Assembly: GCA_963693305.1 (NCBI GenBank)
Contig: OY855903.1
Span: forward strand, 54,873,150-54,937,149
Reading direction: 5' to 3'
Length of the DNA: 64,000 bases
From: Meandrina meandrites
Taxonomy: Eukaryota; Cnidaria; Anthozoa; Scleractinia; Meandrinidae
Shown here: positions 45,184 to 52,678 of the stretch, piece by piece
Layout of the letters: each line of letters starts with the position of its first letter
Numbering within the stretch: position 1 is the first letter of the stretch
Made by a program: the position numbers and the translations under genes
The notes under the pieces: model-generated
Seen by the model: only the letters and a program-made list of their open reading frames with translations
Database searches by the model: none
What the model was told of the DNA's origin: nothing

Positions 45184-45684
45184 ATGGATACAAAACTTCG
45201 TGACCCCCACAGGGAACAACTGAAAAAAATGTTGTTGGAAGAGCAGGAAGCGAAAATAAAAGAAATCAAACCTGAAATCGAACTTGACTTTTACTCATGG
45301 GAACCCCCACTGCCGGATGAGCCGCATGAAGAGATGAGACACCACCTCAAATTATGGTATTTACTTGCGGTACTAAAAAAAACCGGCATTTCTGTAGATC
45401 TGGTCGGTGACAATATGGGGCTGACCTTTTTGGGTAATGTCATTCACCAATTCAAGCGGAATCAGCAACTGAGTTGCTACCCCCGGTCGTGTAACTACGT
45501 TTGTTTTTTATACAACTATTTTCAAAAGGTCTCACCTATCGATTGGCCGGCGAAAAATGCAATACTGGGAAAGCTCACGAAAAGATTGCCGAAGATGGTA
45601 CAAACCAGAAATAAAGCCGAAAAAAGTTTCAATGAATGGTGGTTGGAGGCAAACACCCCACCATTAAACAGAAGTTGTCTTTGA
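45184..45684 (+). CDS. unknown Polinton protein, 166 aa
   Basis: Start set at ATG 45184, because TATATA sits just before it as at polB; the frame also allows ATG 45166. Highly charged N-terminus (R-E-Q-L-K-K-M-L-L-E-E-Q-E-A-K), then a conserved-looking middle (H-L-K-L-W-Y-L-L-A-V-L-K-K-T-G) and a basic C-terminus. No membrane segment or known motif. Next to integrase and polymerase; it could be the terminal protein or another replication factor, but nothing in the sequence proves it. The 3' end overlaps the convergent membrane protein gene by 21 nt. Confidence 0.75.
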   Translation: MDTKLRDPHREQLKKMLLEEQEAKIKEIKPEIELDFYSWEPPLPDEPHEEMRHHLKLWYLLAVLKKTGISVDLVGDNMGLTFLGNVIHQFKRNQQLSCYPRSCNYVCFLYNYFQKVSPIDWPAKNAILGKLTKRLPKMVQTRNKAEKSFNEWWLEANTPPLNRSCL

Positions 45685-46182
45685 TGTTCTGTTAACCTTT
45701 ACCCCGCCGTCAACGTGGTTTGAAAAACGCAGTTTTGTCTTTGCAGTAGTAAAGCTGTTGTACTTTTTGATAATATCTTGGTACTCACTGTCTGAGATTT
45801 TACCATCTTCAAGAGCGGTCGATATGAGAGAGTTGATTGAGCTCAGCGTAGCTTCAGCCAAAGTTTGTATTTTTTCGTGTTTTTTCGCTTTACGCAGGAA
45901 AAATTTGATGGTGACCATACCGGAGGTTGACACCAATGAAAACAAGGCGGCAGTTGCGATTAAAGGTCCGCCAACAACAACGCCAACCACAGAAAGAGAA
46001 GCGGCCAGCCCAGAGCCTGTAAGAATGGTAGCAACTCCGCCTGTTAACGCACATACCGTTTGGCAACGTGTGTGCCACCGTTTAAACTTGGCTGAGGTTT
46101 GGTAGTAATGCACCAACTGGTTTTCAAGATTTTTCTTTATCATTTCTATTTCATCCCGCCGGAATTTTGTTGCAGAATCCAT
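45664..46182 (-). CDS. membrane protein, 172 aa
   Basis: ATG 46182, with TATATA at 46187-46192 (4 nt upstream). A charged N-terminal helix (D-E-I-E-M-I-K-K-N-L-E-N) is followed by a long hydrophobic block, residues about 42-94, enough for two membrane passes separated by G-G-P. A basic R-K-A-K-K-H-E-K stretch and an acidic helical tail (E-D-G-K-I-S-D-S-E-Y-Q-D-I-I-K-K-Y) follow. Proteins of this layout recur in Polintons; function unknown, possibly a virion-membrane or entry component. Confidence 0.8.
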   Translation of the reverse strand: MDSATKFRRDEIEMIKKNLENQLVHYYQTSAKFKRWHTRCQTVCALTGGVATILTGSGLAASLSVVGVVVGGPLIATAALFSLVSTSGMVTIKFFLRKAKKHEKIQTLAEATLSSINSLISTALEDGKISDSEYQDIIKKYNSFTTAKTKLRFSNHVDGGVKVNRTSKTTSV

Positions 46183-46207
46183 TTCTTATATATGTGTTAA
46201 AAATATT

Positions 46208-47065
46208 TTAGTCGCAATATTGGTTATGCCATTTTCCATTTTTATATACAACCCGATTACATGACCCAGTTGTATTTTTAGGGTGTGTCCAAAACTTTTT
46301 GCTAAACAGACCGGTTTTCGTGTTAAAGGCACCTTTTGCGATGTCACCACTCCAATACTTTTTAAACAAATCCTTATCACCACCTGTGACAGCCATGATT
46401 GCAGCAGCCACATCTTGAGCCGGTTGAAAGCCCGGAATCTTTTCACCGATATTTTTATTGATCGTTTCACCGACACCCAATCCTACTTTTTGCTTCGAGC
46501 TGATTGCGTTGCGCGCCGCGGCATGACCCCATTGCCGTTTGTTTTTGGGAATAGCGTCAAGCGCCTTCACCATTTTTTTGTCTGCAGCGTGTTTGCAACC
46601 TTTCTCATTTTTCTTTCCTGCGCAGACGGCATAATCAACATCATGCTGCATTGAAACTGCATCTGTGGCGCCTGTGGGTTGCTGATAAATCTTTAAGATC
46701 TTTCCCGTCTTGGGGTCGTAAGAAAGCTGTTTTTCAAGAGGATTGTACGGTCCTGTGTAGTTATGACCAGGAAGTGTCCACCCCTTTTTTGGCTTAGGCA
46801 GCTTGCCAATAGCTTTATGCAAATCAAAAGCCCCACCACGTTGGTAGAGAGGGTTTGTTGGGTCATCTACTCGATTACCCGCATAAATTCTCATATCATA
46901 ATTACCACCACTTTGCGTTTTATTAGAAACGAATCGTGTTTTGGTGATGCCACAACTTGCGCATTTTACTTTAAGCAGCCTTCTACCGTTTTTTGTAGTT
47001 ACAAATTTTTCACTTCCTGACACATTTGGTGTGAAGCGTTTTTCTTTCACGCAGTATACCTCCAT
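46208..47065 (-). CDS. parvovirus-type phospholipase A2 protein with N-terminal zinc-ribbon-like module
   Basis: 285 codons from ATG 47065, chosen because TATATA (47072-47077) lies 6 nt upstream; the frame extends further to a non-ATG start. Residues 1-47 form the shared module Y-C-V-K-E-K-R-F ... C35-x2-C38-G-I-T-K-T-R-F. Residues about 95-175 match the viral PLA2 fold: Ca-loop G105-P-Y-N-P-L, catalytic H141-D142-x2-Y, and a second acidic residue in A-A-D162-K. In parvovirus VP1 this enzyme breaches the endosomal membrane during entry; PLA2-like genes have been noted in adintovirus/Polinton elements. The C-terminus adds about 110 residues with three late cysteines. It probably acts in the virion; inference. 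Confidence 0.85.
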   Translation of the reverse strand: MEVYCVKEKRFTPNVSGSEKFVTTKNGRRLLKVKCASCGITKTRFVSNKTQSGGNYDMRIYAGNRVDDPTNPLYQRGGAFDLHKAIGKLPKPKKGWTLPGHNYTGPYNPLEKQLSYDPKTGKILKIYQQPTGATDAVSMQHDVDYAVCAGKKNEKGCKHAADKKMVKALDAIPKNKRQWGHAAARNAISSKQKVGLGVGETINKNIGEKIPGFQPAQDVAAAIMAVTGGDKDLFKKYWSGDIAKGAFNTKTGLFSKKFWTHPKNTTGSCNRVVYKNGKWHNQYCD

Positions 47066-47093
47066 CCTTTCTATATAATAAGCAAAAATCATT

Positions 47094-47669
47094 TCAACTT
47101 TGGCCCGCTGTGTGACACCCACCTTTCATCTTATTTCCCGGTATCATATCTTTTGGTCTTAATCTGTTTGAGGCTTTAGTCAACAAATCTCCAGACAAAG
47201 CATCAATTGTGTAATTAACAGCTTTTCTCGCGATTGGTTTGGCTTTATTGGCTAACTTCTTCTGATACTCTGGTTGTCTCAGAAACTCGCTTGCAAAGTA
47301 TCTTCCTTGTTTCACACCTTGCTTTGCTAAATAAGGAACTCCGTACTCAAAGAAAGCTTCAGCGGCTGTATTTCCAACTGTATCAAAAACCCCACCTCCA
47401 AACATTCTTTTTTCAGCGCGTGCAAGTTCTTCTCTCTTCTTTTTGGGTAAACCCCTTCTGGTCCACTTAAATATTGGATCCAAAATATTACCTCCTTCTT
47501 GATTATTTTCAGGTTTAATCCAACTGTCACTTATGAATCTTGTCTTGGTAATGCCGCAGCTGCCGCATTTTACTTTAAGCAGCCTTCTGCCGTTTTTTGC
47601 GGTTGCAAATGTTTCACTTCCCGCCACATTAGGTGTGAAGCGCTTTTCTTTCACACAGTATACCTCCAT
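47094..47669 (-). CDS. zinc-ribbon-module protein 2, 191 aa
   Basis: ATG 47669 with TATATA at 47676-47681 (6 nt upstream). The N-terminal 47 residues are nearly the same as in the PLA2 gene (Y-C-V-K-E-K-R-F, C-G-S-C-G-I-T-K-T-R-F). The rest differs: an arginine/lysine-rich linker (W-T-R-R-G-L-P-K-K-K-R-E-E-L-A), G-G-G-V-F-D-T-V-G, and a helical basic tail ending R-L-R-P-K-D-M-I-P-G-N-K. Layout resembles a small basic virion protein. Fragments of a second copy of this gene remain at 48062-48112 and 49071-49112. Confidence 0.75.
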   Translation of the reverse strand: MEVYCVKEKRFTPNVAGSETFATAKNGRRLLKVKCGSCGITKTRFISDSWIKPENNQEGGNILDPIFKWTRRGLPKKKREELARAEKRMFGGGVFDTVGNTAAEAFFEYGVPYLAKQGVKQGRYFASEFLRQPEYQKKLANKAKPIARKAVNYTIDALSGDLLTKASNRLRPKDMIPGNKMKGGCHTAGQS

Positions 47670-47705
47670 CCTACCTATATACTTCAAGAAAAATTGTGAC
47701 GCCCT

Positions 47706-48035
47706 CTAACGGTTCTTCCTAAAATACTTTACGTTGTCTGTAACCCCTTTCAAAGCTTGGCTTCCGAGTATTTTGGCCGCTGCAGCGAAACTGGGGGCAG
47801 GGGTCACAAAGTTCGAGGCAACATAAGCAATTTTATCAACAGTCGAAGGTCCCCTTCTTGACGATAACGCGCCGCCTTTTTTGTCTCCGTTCACTGGTAA
47901 GAACCTTGTCTTGGTAATGCCGCAGCTTGCGCATTTTACTTTTAACATTCTTCTATTGTTTTTTGTGGTAGTGATTTTTTCACTTGCCGTCACATTGGGT
48001 GTGAAACGTTTTTCTTTCACACAGTACACCTTCAT
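47706..48035 (-). CDS. zinc-ribbon-module protein 3, 109 aa
   Basis: ATG 48035 with TATATA at 48038-48043 (2 nt upstream). Same N-terminal module (V-Y-C-V-K-E-K-R-F, C-A-S-C-G-I-T-K-T-R-F), then a short basic region, R-R-G-P-S-T-V-D-K-I, ending in R-K-N-R. Third tandem member; probably a structural accessory. Confidence 0.72.
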   Translation of the reverse strand: MKVYCVKEKRFTPNVTASEKITTTKNNRRMLKVKCASCGITKTRFLPVNGDKKGGALSSRRGPSTVDKIAYVASNFVTPAPSFAAAAKILGSQALKGVTDNVKYFRKNR

Positions 48036-48061
48036 AATATATAAATAAGCAAAATTCACTG

Positions 48062-48112
48062 CACCTTATTTCCTGGCATCATATCTTTCGGTCTTAATCT
48101 GTTTGAGGTTAC
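48062..48112 (-). pseudogene. relic of the C-terminus of a zinc-ribbon-module gene
   Basis: Minus-strand frame reads S-N-R-L-R-P-K-D-M-M-P-G-N-K, matching the end of the 47094-47669 protein. It lies between the third module gene and the protease, so a former fourth copy was deleted by recombination. Confidence 0.75.
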
Positions 48113-48117
48113 CCCGC

Positions 48118-48582
48118 TTATACATTATGTGTAAAATAATCCTTCACCACAGCCTCGTTGGCGCGCGTATTTTCAGAAAACATGCTCAAAATATCTCGAA
48201 ACGACCGTCCTTTGTTACGCTCATTCAGGAAAAGCAAACAGTAGTAGCCGCAGCGCACGCTGAATTCCCACTGAAGCTGGTTGTCATTCCGAAGAAAGGT
48301 CTGTTTACCATCAAGAATTAACTCTATTTCCCATTCTGCGGGTGGAGGTAAACCAAAAGAGTCAAAATATTCAGTTCCATCCCAGCAGCAAACCCAATGG
48401 GTGCCTGGCCCTCCAAGATCATCCATGTTGATTATACAAGGGGAGTGGTTTTTCACGTGTATCTCATCTCTCGCAAATATACCTTTGATGGGGATTTTCA
48501 AGTATTGGTACCATCGCTGCAAGTCATAATCAGTCAAGGGGACATCAACGAAGGCGGGCTTTTTTTTGGTCACCCCAAGAAC
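48118..48582 (-). CDS. pro: adenain-like cysteine protease (Ulp1/adenovirus type)
   Basis: Catalytic residues in the adenain order: H in G-T-H-W (about 48397-48399), D in Y-F-D-S-F-G, and C in R-C-G-Y-Y-C-L-L-F-L. It matures virion proteins in adenoviruses and presumably here. The frame has no ATG before the catalytic core (first ATG only just ahead of G-T-H-W) and no TATATA. It overlaps the 3' end of the 49033-48545 gene, and the two frames are separated by a single base at an A8 run (48563-48570 on the plus strand as T8). So it is either expressed as a frameshift fusion or has just been disconnected by a one-base change. The C-terminal domain itself is intact. Confidence 0.85.
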   Translation of the reverse strand, partial: VLGVTKKKPAFVDVPLTDYDLQRWYQYLKIPIKGIFARDEIHVKNHSPCIINMDDLGGPGTHWVCCWDGTEYFDSFGLPPPAEWEIELILDGKQTFLRNDNQLQWEFSVRCGYYCLLFLNERNKGRSFRDILSMFSENTRANEAVVKDYFTHNV

Positions 48583-49033
48583 CTATAAATGGAGGAGGGC
48601 GCATATATGGTGGAGGGTTGATGCGCATTCCCTTTCCACCTGTTGGGGGTTTAACCCGCATGCCTGCACCATTCGCCAGCTTGGGCACATGTCTGATTTG
48701 TCTCTTGCTCATGTCTATATCCATGCCCGTTTTGTTTTTGATAGCGCGCTCTATTTCTTTGATCTGTCTGGGGGTCAAGGGCAAAGTGCCGCTACGCGTG
48801 CGCACATGTCTGATTTGTGTCTTGCTCATGTCTATGTCCACGCCCGTTTTGTTTTTGATAGCGCGCTCTATTTTTTTGATCTGCCTGGCGGTCAAGTGCA
48901 AAGTGTCGCTGCCGCCGGTTATAGCCTCGTTTTTAAATCTGAGCGTAACTGCTTCTCCTCGCCCAAAGGCTTGCGCGAGGCTTACCTTTTGCCCGTCTGA
49001 AAGTGAAATCTTGTGCGGATAGTAAGTCGTCAT
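48545..49033 (-). CDS. Polinton protein with two tandem 35-residue helix repeats, 162 aa
   Basis: ATG 49033, TATAT variant at 49038-49042. After L-S-D-G-Q-K-V-S-L-A-Q-A and a strand-like segment come two copies of L-T-x-R-Q-I-K-x-I-E-R-A-I-K-N-K-T-G followed by D-I-D-M-S-K-x-Q-I-R-H-V (residues about 47-80 and 85-118). The tail is Gly/Pro-rich. Proteins with this repeat stand beside capsid genes in many Polintons; role unknown, perhaps a scaffold or core protein. Its stop codon lies beyond the A8 run that joins it to the protease frame. Confidence 0.75.
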   Translation of the reverse strand: MTTYYPHKISLSDGQKVSLAQAFGRGEAVTLRFKNEAITGGSDTLHLTARQIKKIERAIKNKTGVDIDMSKTQIRHVRTRSGTLPLTPRQIKEIERAIKNKTGMDIDMSKRQIRHVPKLANGAGMRVKPPTGGKGMRINPPPYMRPPPFIGSWGDQKKARLR

Positions 49034-49070
49034 TTTTTATATTTCATACAAAAATTATTTCACTTTGGGG

Positions 49071-49112
49071 TATCAGCAACTCCACCTCCAAACATTCTTT
49101 TTTCAGCGCGTG
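49071..49112 (-). pseudogene. relic of the middle of a zinc-ribbon-module gene
   Basis: Minus-strand frame A-R-A-E-K-R-M-F-G-G-G-V matches the middle of the 47094-47669 protein. It is framed by two copies of atatttcatacaaaa-ttatttcacttt (49038-49062 and 49121-49147), a small duplication in the promoter area. Confidence 0.7.
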
Positions 49113-49149
49113 CGGCATCTCTTATATTTCATACAAAATTATTTCACTT

Positions 49150-50418
49150 TTAAACCATCACCAGCTCATTACCCACCTGCTTGAGAACAAATTCGGACTC
49201 GTACAAAATTCCTGCATAAATGGTGTAGTCATACGTGTTGGCCACCTCGTTGAGCTTGTAGTGGAAAACCATCTGCTTCGGGTCGTTGGTCTTGTTGTCC
49301 TTGTTTTCACGTAGGTCGAAATAGAGTACTGGGTATAAATCCTTGAAGTTGTTGGGCTGAAGCTGAACACCGGTGTTGTAGTCGTTTTTGCGGTACCGGT
49401 AGTTCTTTAAGTCATTAAGAATGCGCAGTTTGAAGTTTTCGTCGTAGTCCAGCTCCGGATAGTACTGTGAAGAGCCGTACTGTAGCCGGCAGGTCGCTAG
49501 CTTGGCTGAATTGTCTCCGTCAATGTTAAAGGTGTCAAAGAAGTAGGGGTTTTGAGTCATGGCGTCCTTTTTCCTTGACTGTTGAATGAAAATGAAAACA
49601 TGTTTGGCATCCTTTATACCAGGATTTATCTGCCACTGTCCGAAAGCGTCACGCCGGCTGCTGCTGGGTTGGATCATTTCATTAAGGTACGTCCATTTCT
49701 GAGGTTTCAAAAAGTTTTCGTTTGCGAGCTTCTGTCCTTCGCTGGTAAAACGCAGCATTGGAACCCACAGCTCGAAGTTTCTTACCACTATTCTGCGATC
49801 GGTGCCACCGTCGTTTTGCCAAATCAGCTCTGCATCCGATTGTAGCTCAATTTCGAACTCCATCTGCATGGGGGGAAGAAGCTTGTCACTCAGCTCTTCG
49901 AAGAATGAGTACCTGTTAAGCGGTATGAGGGTTTCAACCGTGAGGCCGGCGTGGGCAAGCAAGCCCCTTTGTCTGATTCCTTGGTTAGTGGCAGCGACAG
50001 CCGTTACATTGCTATTTGTTGTATCCAAATAACAAAACTGATCTTTCGCTGCGCTCCTCGCAAAGTCATCAGAAAAATCCAACAAGTTCTTTATGAATAT
50101 GAGCTTGTGAATGTTGTCTACGTTGTAAATGTTTTTGCCCGATGATTTTACCGCAAGTTTTTTTATCAGTGAAAATGAGCCGTTAATGGGCGCTGCCCGG
50201 ACGTCTGCTGCAACTTGCGCGCCATCCGCGGTTACCTCGAAAGTGAAATCAGCCCGGAAGTAGGCGTTATACCAGTCAAACCAGTTGTCTCGGTCGGTGA
50301 GTGTGAATTTATAGTTTGTTTTTACCTGGTGCTGATCGTTTCCCGGGATAGTGATCGGTTTGTCTAACATGATACGAACATACTCTGTTTTTTCCAAATG
50401 CCTGTGGCTTCTGAACAT
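49150..50418 (-). CDS. mcp: major capsid protein (double jelly-roll, hexon-like)
   Basis: 422 codons from ATG 50418, TATATA at 50428-50433 (9 nt upstream). Polinton MCP landmarks: the early D-R-D-N-W-F-D-W-Y-N-A-Y-F, I-K-K-L-A-V-K-S-S-G-K-N-I-Y, N-I-H-K-L-I-F-I-K-N-L-L-D-F-S-D-D-F, the P-L-N-R-Y-S-F-F-E segment, and D-K-L-L-P-P-M-Q-M-E-F-E-I. Forms the trimeric capsomers of an icosahedral shell. Length is in the usual range for the family. Uninterrupted, with no frameshift. Confidence 0.93.
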   Translation of the reverse strand: MFRSHRHLEKTEYVRIMLDKPITIPGNDQHQVKTNYKFTLTDRDNWFDWYNAYFRADFTFEVTADGAQVAADVRAAPINGSFSLIKKLAVKSSGKNIYNVDNIHKLIFIKNLLDFSDDFARSAAKDQFCYLDTTNSNVTAVAATNQGIRQRGLLAHAGLTVETLIPLNRYSFFEELSDKLLPPMQMEFEIELQSDAELIWQNDGGTDRRIVVRNFELWVPMLRFTSEGQKLANENFLKPQKWTYLNEMIQPSSSRRDAFGQWQINPGIKDAKHVFIFIQQSRKKDAMTQNPYFFDTFNIDGDNSAKLATCRLQYGSSQYYPELDYDENFKLRILNDLKNYRYRKNDYNTGVQLQPNNFKDLYPVLYFDLRENKDNKTNDPKQMVFHYKLNEVANTYDYTIYAGILYESEFVLKQVGNELVMV

Positions 50419-50451
50419 CTTGCGGCCTATATATCTTTTTAAAAAATTATT

Positions 50452-50955
50452 TTAATTTTCCGCTATCAATTGGTTTACTTTCAACCTTGCAGCCCGACCC
50501 GCATTTAAAATCTGTTGCAACTTTTTCCGTGAATCCCCGCTTAACTGAGTTGCTACCCCAGGGTTTAGCATCTTCTTCAGTTTTTGTTTCGACTCTGTAC
50601 TAAGTTTCTGTTTACCCTTAGGTTTTACACTTGGAGTCTTTTTACCCTTTGGTTTTACACTTGGAGTCTTTTTACCCTTTGGTTTTACGCTTGGGGTTTT
50701 CTGGGGTGTGCTATTTCGCAAAACCGCTTGTATCTTGTCAGCCGCTTTTTCTTCTGCTTTTTCTGCGGCTTTTTTCAGCATTTGCTTTGAGGCTTCATTT
50801 ACAGCCTTCTCCAACGTCTGACGGGTGACCTTCTTTTTGAACCGCTTTCCTATATTCATCAGGGTGTCTCTAACAACCCCCGTACCTTTGTGTCTGTATC
50901 TATATGTTCCGTTTGGCGCGTCATAATATCTCGCCCACTCGCTCGGATGATTCAT
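50452..50955 (-). CDS. basic repeat protein, core/DNA-binding-like, 167 aa
   Basis: Start at ATG 50955, next to a GTATAATA box; the longer frame has only a non-ATG start. N-terminus M-N-H-P-S-E-W-A-R-Y-Y-D-A-P-N-G-T-Y-R-Y; lysine-rich helices in the middle; then three perfect copies of the decapeptide K-T-P-S-V-K-P-K-G-K; then L-N-P-G-V-A-T-Q-L-S-G. About a quarter of residues are Lys or Arg. Position between the two capsid genes and composition suggest a genome-condensing core protein, as adenovirus pVII or pX; inference only. Confidence 0.75.
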   Translation of the reverse strand: MNHPSEWARYYDAPNGTYRYRHKGTGVVRDTLMNIGKRFKKKVTRQTLEKAVNEASKQMLKKAAEKAEEKAADKIQAVLRNSTPQKTPSVKPKGKKTPSVKPKGKKTPSVKPKGKQKLSTESKQKLKKMLNPGVATQLSGDSRKKLQQILNAGRAARLKVNQLIAEN

Positions 50956-50974
50956 TATTATACTTATGTGTAAA

Positions 50975-51754
50975 TTATTTTTCTTTTTCTTCTTCAATGA
51001 TGATACTTAAAGCCACGTCTTGGTCATTCAGATCTATAATGTTGTTGCGCCCGTCCGTGATTTTGATATTTATCGCATTGATTCTATTTTTGTTCACCGG
51101 GTGCCACAGGAGGCGGCGGGGTTCTTTTGAAAAGGGGTAGCTGACGGAGAGTTCAGCGGTTGAAAAAGAGAACATAACGTCGCCCCCGATGTTGTCCACA
51201 GCCCTTGTAATGAGATCACAATGGACGTAGATCCAGTCGACGCCTCTTGTTATATTTGGCACGCGGTCGCTCCTATTGTTCGCTCCATCTATTGTTTTCT
51301 TGTCAAAACCCAGCAACGCAGCAAATTCACCTCCACTTAGATCAAGCTCGTAGCCGTCCTGCAACAGAATGACCGCCCGATACGTTGTGGTGTGAAAATA
51401 CAGATTGACAATAAACTTGGATTTTTCATCCTTGGGATCCACTCTTCCGATTAGTGCCTGAATGGTGGTGTTGAGACCGTCGTAATCATACATTCCATCT
51501 GGAATTGTCACGGTTTTCCAGTTCTCTGTTTTTTTCCGCCATTTGAATTCGTTGTTGTTGTACCGTTTCGCGATGTTGTACCACGAATATGTCATAGATA
51601 CCAGCTCATTTAACGCCGCCTTGTACTTTTTGAAGGGTTCTAAAGCGATTGGCGGGTCAAAGTTAATTGTAAAGTCATGTGACTTGCTGTTGGCGTTGTT
51701 TTGTTTAGCCAGCTGCGAGTCAAGCAACAGGTTGAAATGAAAATGGGTTGACAT
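50975..51754 (-). CDS. minor capsid protein (penton-type, single jelly-roll)
   Basis: 259 codons from ATG 51754 with TATATA at 51761-51766 (6 nt upstream). Landmarks of Polinton penton proteins: D-F-T-I-N-F-D-P-P-I-A-L near the N-terminus, Y-K-A-A-L-N-E-L, Y-S-W-Y-N-I, the W-K-T-V-T-I-P-D-G-M-Y-D-Y-D segment, L-L-G-F-D, and a C-terminal D-L-N-D-Q-D-V-A-L-S-I-I-I-E-E-E. Forms the pentameric vertices. The 3' end overlaps the upstream flank of the basic protein gene by 20 nt outside its chosen start. Confidence 0.9.
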   Translation of the reverse strand: MSTHFHFNLLLDSQLAKQNNANSKSHDFTINFDPPIALEPFKKYKAALNELVSMTYSWYNIAKRYNNNEFKWRKKTENWKTVTIPDGMYDYDGLNTTIQALIGRVDPKDEKSKFIVNLYFHTTTYRAVILLQDGYELDLSGGEFAALLGFDKKTIDGANNRSDRVPNITRGVDWIYVHCDLITRAVDNIGGDVMFSFSTAELSVSYPFSKEPRRLLWHPVNKNRINAINIKITDGRNNIIDLNDQDVALSIIIEEEKEK

Positions 51755-51759
51755 GTTGC

Positions 51760-52650
51760 TTATATAATACTTCCCAAAATTTTGTGGGCTTCTTTTTGTG
51801 TTATTTCCTTTAGCTTTACCAGCAACCCTAACATCTGCTTGACCTGTTTTTTCAGCTTCAGTGAAGTGTTGCCCGCCTGTATAGACGCCAAGCTTAAGTA
51901 TAGCCTTTCAACCAAAGCGTTTGGATCAACACTTCCGCTTCCTTCCATTTCTCTGTCGGGTTCATCATCAACATCGGGCATCAGCTGCTGTATGGGTATT
52001 TTAATCCCTTTTTTTCTCCTTTCAAGAATTTCATCTCTTGCCTTTTTTATTTCTGCCAATGTTTTTTTGTAAAATTTTGATTTTTTGCTTTTTACCACAT
52101 AGTTGGGATTGTTTTTATTTTTTGTTAACATGCTGTTTAGTACCTGTAGGTCAGTTGACTCTGATCCCTCGATAACCAGTTCTTGTGGTGGCCCCCATTT
52201 ACTTGGTTTTTCCCCTGGGCTTGCCCCACTTTCTTCCATTAATTCCATTTCTTCCTCTTCAGCTAAAGGTGGTAACGGTGTTGATGTAGGAGATGGTGGT
52301 GGTGATAATGTTGGTGATGGTGATGGTGTTGGTGTTGGTGATGGTGATGGTGATGGTAATGGTGATGGTGGTGGAGTTTCCGCATCCGGGTTAAAATCTC
52401 CATCGAAGGGGTTATTTAAATCAAACTCATCCATACCATAGTCTGGAACCTCTTCCTCTTCTTTTGAGTTGCTATCCCCTACTTGGAGTTTGTCAAGCCG
52501 CGATGTGATAGGTTTGAACAAATCCTCACCTGATAGCTGGCCAAACTCTTTATTGATTTTGTTGTTTTTTATTGCCGCGAGGATGCTGTCGTTCTGCTGC
52601 TCAACTTCAGCCTTTTCATCGACAAGTTTTCGCCACTTCTTCATGGACAT
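51760..52650 (-). CDS. acidic Pro/Ser/Thr-repeat protein, 296 aa
   Basis: ATG 52650 with TATATATA at 52661-52668 (10 nt upstream, shared with the divergent ATPase gene). N-terminal charged coiled-coil (K-L-V-D-E-K-A-E-V-E-Q-Q), a central P-S-P-S-P-T-P-T low-complexity stretch of about 40 residues, an acidic block (L-A-E-E-E-E-M-E-L-M-E-E) and a helical C-terminus (L-Y-L-S-L-A-S-I-Q-A, then K-Q-M-L-G-L-L-V-K-L-K-E-I-T). The central repeat is a DNA repeat of ggtgatggt type, prone to length change. A gene of this kind sits next to penton in many Polintons; probably structural, unproven. Confidence 0.75.
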   Translation of the reverse strand: MSMKKWRKLVDEKAEVEQQNDSILAAIKNNKINKEFGQLSGEDLFKPITSRLDKLQVGDSNSKEEEEVPDYGMDEFDLNNPFDGDFNPDAETPPPSPLPSPSPSPTPTPSPSPTLSPPPSPTSTPLPPLAEEEEMELMEESGASPGEKPSKWGPPQELVIEGSESTDLQVLNSMLTKNKNNPNYVVKSKKSKFYKKTLAEIKKARDEILERRKKGIKIPIQQLMPDVDDEPDREMEGSGSVDPNALVERLYLSLASIQAGNTSLKLKKQVKQMLGLLVKLKEITQKEAHKILGSII

Positions 52651-52660
52651 ATTTTTGCCG

Positions 52661-52668
52661 TATATATA
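52661..52668. promoter_or_regulatory. bidirectional TATATATA between the P/S/T protein and ATPase genes
   Basis: Ten nt from both divergent start codons (52650 minus, 52679 plus). It is the only obvious signal in the 28-bp gap, so it must serve both genes. Confidence 0.65.
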
Positions 52669-52678
52669 ACAGAAAAAA

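Noticed and set aside
51782..52441. Plus-strand frames rich in Gly-Asp-Val opposite the P/S/T gene
   Set aside because: Mirror of the Pro/Ser/Thr repeat; the minus-strand gene has the TATATA motif and a coherent protein.
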